From Nitrososphaerales archaeon TH5893 (GTDB taxonomy: Archaea > Thermoproteota > Nitrososphaeria > Nitrososphaerales > Nitrososphaeraceae), in assembly GCA_014523685.1 (NCBI GenBank), contig JAATVT010000058.1, positions 1 through 18,577 on the forward strand: DNA of 18,577 bases, read 5' to 3'. The notes beneath the pieces were generated by a model, which saw nothing but the letters and a program-made list of their open reading frames with translations, was not told the DNA's origin and made no database searches. The number at the start of each line of letters is the position of its first letter. Position 1 is the first letter of the stretch. The position numbers and the translations under genes were made by a program. Positions 7,481-13,237 of this stretch are shown in pieces.

Positions 7481-8597
7481 AAATCTCCTCCTTTTTTGAC
7501 AGTTCTTCGAGTAACCCCTGGATGGCCTGTTCTACAGTATCATACATATTGGCATTGCTATCTTTTAGCATATCTTTTGCCTGGCTAGCCTCTGCCCCAG
7601 TTATTCTAGCAAATGTAGGAACTTCTATGACACCCTCACGATACGCCCTAAGTATGCCTTCTGCTACCATGTTGGTTTTTACTATTCCTCCGAACAAGTT
7701 AATCAGAATAGCACGAATCCTCTTTATTTTACTAACTACTTTCAGGGAATAAAATATCGTTTCAGCTGTAGCACTCCCGCCAAAGTCTAGAAAGCAACCT
7801 GCCCTCCCTCCTTGGTCTGATACCATATCAAGGGTAGACATTACAAGTCCCGCTCCATTGCCGATTATGGCTATATCTCCATCTAACTCAACAAAGGAGA
7901 AACCTCCTTCTTTGGCCTGCTTTTCCGTCTCCGACATGTACTGATATTTCTTAAGTTCAGGATGTCTAAACAAAGCATTATCATCGATAATGACCTTTGC
8001 GTCTAGTGCCATTAACGATGCATCTCTAAGAACGACGGCAGGATTGATCTCTGCCAATTCCGCATCTTTTTCAAAAACGAATCTTGATAGGTTTATTACA
8101 AAAGCTTTAAAGGACTCAGCGGTCCGACCCTGCAGGCCAAGTTTCAACGCTGCTTCCGTTGCTAGAGGGAGAGGTACGCCTGAGGATGGAACATCTATAA
8201 TGAGTTTATTTTTAACACTTTCTATTTCAACTCCCCCCTCAGCCGAGCAGATAAGCGAGTAGATTCTCCTACCTCGATTTAAAAAGAGGGAAATATATAG
8301 CTCCTGCTTAATGTCGACAGCCTGCTCCACCAATATTGATTGAGGCAATTCTCCTTTAATCTTCTTATTGATTAGTTCCGTGAATTTCGAGGCTACTTCA
8401 CTTGGAGTATCGCATTTAACTATTGCCCCAGCTTTCCCCCTGCCTCCTACAGCAACCTGCGACTTTAGAATCAGAGGGAATTCAAATTTAGAAGACAACT
8501 TTTCTACCTCGCTCAATGAAGCCGCCAGGGCTGATCTAGGAGTAGGAATTCCATATTGAAGGAAAAGTTCTTTTCCCTGGTATTCGAGTAATCTCAT
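7464..8597 (-). CDS. sucC: Succinyl-CoA ligase (synthetase), beta subunit
   Basis: A 377-residue beta subunit with an N-terminal ATP-grasp domain (MRLLEYQGKELF start, LKSQVAVGGRGKAGAI at residues about 44-59, LAEINP near the middle) and a C-terminal ligase/CoA domain (GNGAGLVMSTLD, FLDFGGSA, INLFGGI). It supplies nucleotide binding and the phosphate transfer to the alpha-subunit histidine. Length matches the family (about 370-400). Motifs do not decide between ATP and GTP. It is the first gene of a probable sucC-sucD unit with its own TATA box; the zinc-ribbon, methyltransferase and DUF309 genes follow on the same strand. In ammonia-oxidising archaea succinyl-CoA is also an intermediate of the 3-hydroxypropionate/4-hydroxybutyrate cycle, so this enzyme could link that cycle to the TCA pathway. 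Confidence 0.95.
   Translation of the reverse strand: MRLLEYQGKELFLQYGIPTPRSALAASLSEVEKLSSKFEFPLILKSQVAVGGRGKAGAIVKCDTPSEVASKFTELINKKIKGELPQSILVEQAVDIKQELYISLFLNRGRRIYSLICSAEGGVEIESVKNKLIIDVPSSGVPLPLATEAALKLGLQGRTAESFKAFVINLSRFVFEKDAELAEINPAVVLRDASLMALDAKVIIDDNALFRHPELKKYQYMSETEKQAKEGGFSFVELDGDIAIIGNGAGLVMSTLDMVSDQGGRAGCFLDFGGSATAETIFYSLKVVSKIKRIRAILINLFGGIVKTNMVAEGILRAYREGVIEVPTFARITGAEASQAKDMLKDSNANMYDTVEQAIQGLLEELSKKEEIYGKSV
7484..7491 (-). promoter_or_regulatory. Strong ribosome-binding site of sucD inside sucC
   Basis: GGAGGAGA on the minus strand within the last codons of sucC, with GGAGG six bases before the sucD ATG at 7480. It decides in favour of the longer sucD start over the next in-frame ATG at 7459. 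Confidence 0.7.
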
Positions 8598-8625
8598 CCT
8601 GCAGCTAAGAAAAAAAGAATGAACT

Positions 8626-8636
8626 CATTTATAATT
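8626..8636 (-). promoter_or_regulatory. TATA box of the sucCD operon
   Basis: GAATTATAAAT on the minus strand, centred about 34 bases before the sucC ATG, so the leader would be under ten bases. Confidence 0.5.
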
Positions 8637-8702
8637 CTAGTATACGAAATTATATTAATTCAGAGCAATTAATAAGTGAAACTTGATTAATATGTTGGAT
8701 AT

Positions 8703-8710
8703 TTTATAAT
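8703..8710 (+). promoter_or_regulatory. TATA box upstream of the folded element
   Basis: TTTATAAT, matching the archaeal TATA consensus. A start site 26 bases on falls at about 8732, inside the AACCCAAT arm (8729-8736) that closes the folded element. No start codon with a useful frame follows: the first ATG at 8742 is followed two codons later by TAA. It may therefore drive a non-coding RNA. Confidence 0.35.
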
Positions 8711-8712
8711 AT

Positions 8713-8812
8713 CTTGGCCATATACCCAAACCCAATCAAAAATGCGTTAAGGTAGGCACGATAGAGTGCCTGCTAGCGGTCCATATTGGACTTAAATATT
8801 GGGTTAACCAAG
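8713..8812. ncRNA. Candidate structured RNA of unknown class
   Basis: About 100 bases that fold by eye into a closed, branched structure. The outer stem is CTTGG (8713-8717) with CCAAG (8808-8812). The main stem is AACCCAAT (8729-8736) with ATTGGGTT (8798-8805), eight perfect pairs. Inside are two hairpins: GGTAGGCAC (8751-8759) with GTGCCTGCT (8766-8774), nine pairs including two G-U, with loop GATAGA; and GTCC (8779-8782) with GGAC (8788-8791), with a five-base loop. The nested order argues against chance. It does not match tRNA, 5S, RNase P, SRP or TPP-riboswitch hallmarks that I know. A plus-strand TATA box fits transcription from the main stem onward; because perfect pairs are symmetric, the minus strand cannot be excluded. 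A degenerate miniature transposon is an alternative. Confidence 0.4.
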
Positions 8813-8844
8813 TTCGCTTCTATTTAGTTAGTAGATCGAGATTC

Positions 8845-8862
8845 TTGTCTAGAATTAGACAA
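8845..8862. promoter_or_regulatory. Perfect dyad, putative regulator site
   Basis: TTGTCTA-GAAT-TAGACAA, an inverted repeat with seven-base arms and a four-base spacer. It ends about 30 bases before the TATA box of the small membrane protein, a position suited to an activator or repressor dimer. Confidence 0.4.
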
Positions 8863-8873
8863 ACCAGATAATG

Positions 8874-8899
8874 TTGTAATAATACAAACTTTAAATAAT
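8874..8899 (+). promoter_or_regulatory. Dyad plus TATA box of the small membrane protein gene
   Basis: TTGTA-ATAA-TACAA (8874-8887) abuts ACTTTAAATAAT (8888-8899). The TATA element is centred about 26 bases before the ATG at 8920, which predicts a leaderless mRNA. The dyad occupies the BRE position, so a bound protein would compete with or assist TFB. Confidence 0.5.
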
Positions 8900-8919
8900 G
8901 AACTTGTGACAAACGAGTC

Positions 8920-9075
8920 ATGGCTGAAAAAATGACAGCAGTCTGGCTAATCATTTTGACAATTATCGTATGTGCTGCCGTCCCGGCTGCAATGATTTGG
9001 CTAACTTCGCAACCCAAGCCCGAATTTATAGTAGGTTTTGGTTTATACGATCATTATATGTTCGGTCCGCTTTAA
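8920..9075 (+). CDS. 51-residue single-helix membrane protein, unknown function
   Basis: A short gene starting MAEKMTAVWL and ending in YDHYMFGPL, followed by TAA. Residues about 7-28 form one hydrophobic helix (with Cys18 and Pro22) after a short AEK-containing N-terminus. A 20-residue tail follows, rich in aromatic residues and Pro, with one His-Tyr pair (His45, Tyr46). Support for a real gene: a well-placed TATA box giving a leaderless ATG, two dyads upstream, a coherent membrane-protein composition in one frame only, and a T-rich stretch about 45 bases after the stop. It could be a small subunit of a respiratory or other membrane complex, or a regulator; I do not recognise it. The tail orientation is uncertain. 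The opposite-strand frame over it is a shadow. Confidence 0.6.
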   Translation: MAEKMTAVWLIILTIIVCAAVPAAMIWLTSQPKPEFIVGFGLYDHYMFGPL

Positions 9076-9121
9076 GAATAACAACATATCAAGCCTATGA
9101 ATATTTTAATATCCTTGTCTC

Positions 9122-9127
9122 ATTTTT
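9122..9127 (+). terminator. T-rich terminator candidate
   Basis: A short run of T (CATTTTTC) about 45 bases after the small membrane protein stop. Archaeal termination commonly uses such U-tracts without a hairpin; the run is short, so this is tentative. Confidence 0.3.
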
Positions 9128-9511
9128 CTAATCGATTCTCCGGTATAGGGCATAGACTTTTATAAGCTTCATTTCTTTGAAAGGGGTCAATACGAAACTA
9201 AACGTAACAAAGATTATGGCCGCCTAAGATGTATTAAATGCAAATATCCCTTGAATCACCAGGACGTTGACTTGACGCGTTTACAAAGCTTTTCGATGAA
9301 TCGACCTCGACCTAGATTTCTCTACTAGATAAATAATTCAAGTCAATTTGTCATGCATAATTATTCCGTTACCAAATTGCGGAATCGTAACTGATTTCGT
9401 TCATATTTTTTGTGATGTCTAGCGTAAGAATAATACATATCACTATCACTATTACTAATGGTCCGAGGCACCAAGTAGCCAGGAATTCTAATAGAAGTCG
9501 CTACAATCCAA

Positions 9512-9542
9512 TCTCATCAACGATCATAGTGTTAAGATGAGA
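9512..9542. other. Bulged stem-loop
   Basis: TCTCATC-AAC (9512-9521) pairs with GTT (9531-9533) and GATGAGA (9536-9542), with a two-base AA bulge and a nine-base loop. It stands alone about 130 bases before the exchanger gene, with no flanking T-tract. Confidence 0.35.
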
Positions 9543-9633
9543 GATTTGCCAAAGACACGCATATTCAAAGCCTCCCATGTTTAAGGTGTCAGATTTGACA
9601 GATCCCTAGACTTTTTTCTGCCCTGCCTGTATT

Positions 9634-9649
9634 TCTATAGTATTATATT
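9634..9649 (+). promoter_or_regulatory. Putative TATA region of the exchanger gene
   Basis: TTCTATAGTATTATAT-like AT-rich stretch centred near 9642. A start site 26-30 bases on would fall at 9668-9672, just before the TTG start at 9675, favouring that start and a nearly leaderless mRNA. Confidence 0.4.
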
Positions 9650-9674
9650 ATGTCAAGAAGAATGGTGTTACGTT

Positions 9675-10742
9675 TTGGCCGAGAACAATCTCCTTACTAT
9701 GTTGCTCTGGCTCGGCGAGCTGATAATCTCAAGCTGGATTCTTTCCTATGGCGCCGAACATCTTTCGATGAGGTATGGAGCGAAATTTATTGGAAGAACA
9801 CTTTTAAGTATAGCCACTACCCTTCCAGAAATCGCTATTGTTATTTACGCTGCGGCCGATGGCTTTTACGGAATTGCGATAGGAGCGGGATTAGGCAGTA
9901 ATCTACTAATGATGACTTTGGGACTAGCTATAATGCTACTTATAGCTACGACTCGTCTATCCAAAGCCCCAATGAAAGGTATCCCTGTAGGAATGTTCAA
10001 ACTTGACAAGATATTCCTGTTAGCTACTGCAATTATAAGTGCAGCCCTATTTATCAACGGATATAATTTTCTCGACGGATTTGTCTTTTCTGCCCTTTTC
10101 TTAACTTATATTGTTTTGGCATTTATAGAAATGAAAAACGAAAGGAAAAGAGAGTCTTTGCAAATTACCCCTGAAGTAAGTAAATCGGAAATTAAACATC
10201 AAATATTAGAAGTTAATGGTTCTGGAGTTTCAAGAAAAACCTTTGATGAGGGGATGCTTAAGTCAGTGTTGGCGTTTGCCGCAGGGACGATTGGAATCGT
10301 AGTAGGAGCAGGGCCATTTATCCATTCTATGCAAGGTTTTTCACTGGAGGTAGGAATATCAGCCATAATACTTGCTGTCATGATAAGTCCCATTGCAGGT
10401 GAGATGCCAGAAAAAATCTCTATGATGATTCTGGCACGGAAAGGCGCGGCGGGGGCTTCGATAGCTATTGCAAACGTACTCGGATCTAAAATTCTGAATA
10501 ATACATTGCTTTTAGCCGTGGCAGTATTCGGGGCGATGTACCACGGTGGGTTCTACACAAATATTGAACTTACTACAGTGCTAGCTTACCAGTTGATTCT
10601 AGTTACGACTGTTACTATTATCGCTCTTGTCCCCCTTTTTAAGAAGGAAATAGGTCTTAAAGTAGGCATCTTACTGGCAGGTTTGTATGCAATTAGCCTT
10701 TTTGTCCAATTTTTACTTCCTCAAGAAATTATTCTGCATTAG
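9675..10742 (+). CDS. Na+/Ca2+-exchanger-like (CaCA family) membrane protein
   Basis: A 355-residue integral membrane protein with about ten hydrophobic helices in two homologous halves. The alpha-1 repeat is SIATTLPEI (residues 45-53, Glu52) followed by GAGLGSNLLMM (70-80). The alpha-2 repeat is ISPIAGEMPEKI (237-248, Glu243 and Glu246) followed by ANVLGSKILNN (266-276). These match the CaCA signature of two PE motifs and two GS(N) motifs that bind the exchanged cations. A charged loop at about 151-192 separates the halves. The motifs are divergent (TT for TS, GSK for GSN), so the ion is uncertain. The open frame begins at a TTG; the ATG at 9699 (residue 9) is an alternative start. No partner gene is adjacent. 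Confidence 0.88.
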   Translation: MAENNLLTMLLWLGELIISSWILSYGAEHLSMRYGAKFIGRTLLSIATTLPEIAIVIYAAADGFYGIAIGAGLGSNLLMMTLGLAIMLLIATTRLSKAPMKGIPVGMFKLDKIFLLATAIISAALFINGYNFLDGFVFSALFLTYIVLAFIEMKNERKRESLQITPEVSKSEIKHQILEVNGSGVSRKTFDEGMLKSVLAFAAGTIGIVVGAGPFIHSMQGFSLEVGISAIILAVMISPIAGEMPEKISMMILARKGAAGASIAIANVLGSKILNNTLLLAVAVFGAMYHGGFYTNIELTTVLAYQLILVTTVTIIALVPLFKKEIGLKVGILLAGLYAISLFVQFLLPQEIILH

Positions 10743-10754
10743 TACATGTGGAAT

Positions 10755-10793
10755 TTACTATTGATAGTAACATGAAGGTTTTATCTGAACCTT
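10755..10793 (+). other. Tandem hairpins after the exchanger gene
   Basis: TTACTA-TTGA-TAGTAA (10755-10770) is followed by AAGGTT-N7-AACCTT (10775-10793), two perfect six-base-pair hairpins four bases apart, starting 12 bases after the stop. They could protect or define the mRNA 3' end; no long T-tract follows. The remainder up to 10965 shows no gene. Confidence 0.35.
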
Positions 10794-10965
10794 GACCCGT
10801 GATCATGATGCCATAGGTATCTTCCACAATAGGCTAGATTAATCTTGAAATGGTGTTATTCTATGGAAATAATATGTCAACCTCGTTCCATGCAAAATAT
10901 ACTATTTGTCAAGCTTGCAAACACAAAAAATTACCTTTTTCCAAATGATTCCATATTATCCAAAT

Positions 10966-10975
10966 CTATTTATCT
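10966..10975 (+). promoter_or_regulatory. TATA box of the TPR protein gene
   Basis: CTATTTATCT, centred about 27 bases before the ATG at 10997. It supports a leaderless mRNA and the ATG start rather than the TTG two codons earlier. Confidence 0.5.
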
Positions 10976-10996
10976 TCGAGGAAGACAAATTTGATT

Positions 10997-12130
10997 ATGG
11001 GCATATTTCTCGGAAGAAAAACTAAGCGCCGGGAAGATAATACTTCCTCTGGTTCAATCCCTGAAGAGAAGATATTGGATCAGCGCGACTTCCAGAAATA
11101 CGACCTTTATAAGAAAGGAATCAACAGCATGTCGAATGAAAAATTCGAGGATGCGGTCCGTAGTTTCGAATTGGCCTTGCGGCTGGATTCTAAATATGTG
11201 GACGCCTGGATTAAAAAAGGATACTCCCACTTTCACCTTGGAGAATACAATAGCGCGATCACGTCATATGATAAGGCACTAGAGATCGATATCAACAATG
11301 TAGAACCCTGGAATTTAAAAGGTTTGGCATATTATAGATTAAGAAACTACGATAAGGCAATTGCTTCATGTGAAAAGGCAATAGATGTTAATCCCAATGA
11401 AGCAATGGTTTGGTATAATTACGCATGCTACCTTGTACTGAGCGGAAGAATTGACGAGGGTTTAGAAGCCCTAAAGAGATCCATAGAAATCGACATCAAC
11501 TATGCAAAAAAATCCGTCAGAGATAGGGATTTTGAAAGTGCCAGAGCAGAGGAGGGATTCAGGAGAATTATTGAGGTTGTGGTCTTGGAATCAATCAGAC
11601 AGGGCTACAATTATGTTGGCAAGATTGTTTGGATTACTGGCATGGACAGACAGGACGTAGAGGAGGCGGCAATGAGATTGACTATGAAGGGTCTATTAAT
11701 AAGAAGAGAAAAAAAGGGCCTTACAAGTAAGGAAGAGTATTATGAAATGGCCAGAGAGATTGCAGACAAGGTTGGATACGCCAAACGTACAAGCTTCCTT
11801 AAGGGAAGCAAGACAATATCTGCTCCGCTTCAGGAACTTAAAGATATAAGTGAACTTATTGGCAACGCAAAAATTTCTGTTGATAAAGGTGAACTCCAGT
11901 TAACGATTGAAGCTTTGGAGAAATTAATAAGTCCCGCGCAGCACGGTAACGCGATGGTAGAACAATTTTTCGAAGAACACAGGGATCTAAGACTTTTCGA
12001 TATACGATTGAAAGACAAGGGTCAAGAATATCTGAACTCGCATAAGACAGACATTATTAGTCTACTTTCAGATATTGATGTCAAGATTCGTGGAAATATT
12101 ATTTCAAGATCTGCAAGTGAACAGGGCTAA
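10997..12130 (+). CDS. TPR-repeat protein with winged-helix region
   Basis: A 377-residue soluble protein. After a basic N-terminus (GRKTKRRE), four TPR units run from about residues 35 to 169, with typical pairs such as AWIKKGYSHFHLGEYNSAI and PWNLKGLAYYRLRNYDKAI. Residues about 190-240 look like a winged helix: ITGMDRQDVEEAAMRLTMKG followed by LLIRRE, as in DNA-binding or protein-binding domains. The C-terminal 130 residues are helical, possibly coiled. TPRs bind partner proteins, so this may be a scaffold or regulator; no partner is evident from neighbours. I chose ATG 10997 because the TATA box places the transcript start there. T-rich TTCTTATTTTCC just after the stop may end transcription. 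Confidence 0.82.
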   Translation: MGIFLGRKTKRREDNTSSGSIPEEKILDQRDFQKYDLYKKGINSMSNEKFEDAVRSFELALRLDSKYVDAWIKKGYSHFHLGEYNSAITSYDKALEIDINNVEPWNLKGLAYYRLRNYDKAIASCEKAIDVNPNEAMVWYNYACYLVLSGRIDEGLEALKRSIEIDINYAKKSVRDRDFESARAEEGFRRIIEVVVLESIRQGYNYVGKIVWITGMDRQDVEEAAMRLTMKGLLIRREKKGLTSKEEYYEMAREIADKVGYAKRTSFLKGSKTISAPLQELKDISELIGNAKISVDKGELQLTIEALEKLISPAQHGNAMVEQFFEEHRDLRLFDIRLKDKGQEYLNSHKTDIISLLSDIDVKIRGNIISRSASEQG

Positions 12131-12255
12131 TGTTAAATTCTTATTTTCCATTCAGTGTAACCTGTCAAGGTTAGGCGACTAAGACAGCTGCTATATATTT
12201 CCTGAAATATCTTCGTGCTACTGATTAGAATTTTCAAGTACTAATCACCACTCCA

Positions 12256-12284
12256 GCCCTAGGGCCGGGATAATGTATTATACA
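12256..12284 (+). promoter_or_regulatory. thi4 promoter with two dyads
   Basis: A perfect ten-base palindrome GCCCTAGGGC (12256-12265) lies next to TGTA-TTA-TACA (12274-12284), itself an inverted repeat and the TATA box. The TATA centre is about 27 bases before the ATG, so the mRNA should be leaderless and no riboswitch can fit. Regulation is more likely through a DNA-binding protein. Confidence 0.5.
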
Positions 12285-12306
12285 GGGTCATAACAATAGC
12301 TTAAAC

Positions 12307-13113
12307 ATGGACAAGACGTTTGCAGAGATTTCCGAGAAGGAAATCACCAAAAGCATAGCATCGATGTTTAATGAAACCATTCAGGAATATGCAGATTCTG
12401 ACGTAATCATAATCGGGGCAGGTCCAGCGGGTTTAACTGCAGGACGTAAAACTGCTAGCAGCGGGTTAAAGACCCTGATAGTGGAACAAAATAATTATCT
12501 TGGGGGAGGCTATTGGGTTGGAGGTTACATGATGAATCCAGTTACTGTTCGTTCCCCTGCCCAAAGGATTTGGGATGAGTTGGGTGTACCGTATCGTAAA
12601 ATGGGCGACGGCCTATATGCAACTTGGGGTCCGCATGCTTGTTCGAAATTAATTGCTGCCGCCTGCGACGCTGGGGTCAGATTCTTGCAGCTCACCAAGT
12701 TTGAAGATCTAGTATTGAAGAATGGCAGAGTTGGAGGCGTTGTTGTAAATTGGATGCCTGTTTCGGCGTTGCCACGAAATATTACATGTGTGGACCCAGT
12801 TGCCCTGGAAAGCAAGATTGTTATAGACTCATCAGGCCATGATTCGGTTGCCGTAAAGCGACTTATGGATAGGGGATATGTAAAATGGAAAGGGATGGAC
12901 CCAATGTGGGTTGACGGGGGAGAGGATGAAGTAGTTAGCAAGACTGGTGAAGTGTTCCCGGGTTTAATCGCAGCCGGAATGTCTGTAACAGAAACCTTTG
13001 GTCTGCCTAGAATGGGTCCTACATTTGGTTCGATGTTACTATCGGGTAATAGAGCAGCTGAGGTAGTACAAACCAAGATTCAAGAGATAAGCAAAGTTCC
13101 CCCTCTACTTTAG
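12307..13113 (+). CDS. thi4: Thi4-family thiazole synthase, cysteine type
   Basis: A 268-residue Thi4 protein, which makes the thiazole phosphate precursor of thiamine from NAD and glycine plus sulfur. The NAD-binding motif is VIIIGAGPAGLTAG (residues 33-46), and the C-terminal signature is FPGLIAAGM...GLPRMGPTFGSMLLSG (217-247). The key point is ITCVDP with Cys161: it aligns with Cys205 of yeast THI4 (CMDP), the cysteine that gives up its sulfur, whereas the methanogen enzyme has histidine (HVDP) and uses free sulfide. This enzyme may therefore be single-turnover. Such proteins are often annotated as ribulose-1,5-bisphosphate synthetase or ribose-1,5-bisphosphate isomerase. It is a single gene with a dyad-rich promoter and a T-rich terminator. 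Confidence 0.93.
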   Translation: MDKTFAEISEKEITKSIASMFNETIQEYADSDVIIIGAGPAGLTAGRKTASSGLKTLIVEQNNYLGGGYWVGGYMMNPVTVRSPAQRIWDELGVPYRKMGDGLYATWGPHACSKLIAAACDAGVRFLQLTKFEDLVLKNGRVGGVVVNWMPVSALPRNITCVDPVALESKIVIDSSGHDSVAVKRLMDRGYVKWKGMDPMWVDGGEDEVVSKTGEVFPGLIAAGMSVTETFGLPRMGPTFGSMLLSGNRAAEVVQTKIQEISKVPPLL

Positions 13114-13118
13114 AGGCC

Positions 13119-13138
13119 TTTTTCATTATTGAATTTTT
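13119..13138 (+). terminator. Double T-tract terminator after thi4
   Basis: Two TTTTT runs (13119-13123 and 13134-13138) begin six bases after the thi4 stop. Tandem U-tracts are the usual archaeal intrinsic termination signal and isolate thi4 from trxB. Confidence 0.5.
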
Positions 13139-13237
13139 CACATGTCGAACAGGGAAGTATCCCATATTTCAGGGAATTACTTGCTTTCCGAACAAATTAT
13201 TAACAGGTGGCATAGCTGTAGATCGTAGTTAGTTCAT

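Larger units (their letters stand above)
9076..9634. other. Long non-coding gap before the exchanger gene
   Basis: About 560 bases with no convincing gene. It holds a strong plus-strand TATA box (TTTTATAAG, 9158-9166) with no start codon in a useful frame downstream. A start-less open frame (9149-9328) encodes an RLRCIKCKYPL segment and could be a remnant. ATTCCG/CGGAAT (9363-9368, 9380-9385) and GTTAC/GTAAC (9368-9372, 9387-9391) form two mutually exclusive pairings. A bulged hairpin lies at 9512-9542. Further non-coding RNA or a decayed gene is possible. Confidence 0.4.

Noticed and set aside
8713..8812. tRNA gene reading of the folded element
   Set aside because: No T-loop (TTCRAAT) sequence, no seven-pair acceptor stem with CCA-type end, and arm sizes do not fit.
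8820..9017. 65-residue open frame on the minus strand
   Set aside because: It is the antisense shadow of the 51-residue membrane protein at 8920-9075, which has the better promoter and composition.
9149..9328. Start-less open frame with a CIKC motif on the plus strand
   Set aside because: No ATG, GTG or TTG lies in the first half of the frame and it spans a TATA box; kept only as a possible gene remnant.
9650..9901. 83-residue plus-strand frame at the start of the exchanger gene
   Set aside because: It overlaps the exchanger in another frame, and the exchanger frame carries the hydrophobic helix and the CaCA alpha-1 motif.
12131..12306. Possible TPP riboswitch before thi4
   Set aside because: No CTGAGA or other TPP aptamer core, and the TATA position leaves no leader.
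12525..13076. 183-residue minus-strand frame inside thi4
   Set aside because: Pure antisense of the well-supported thi4 gene.
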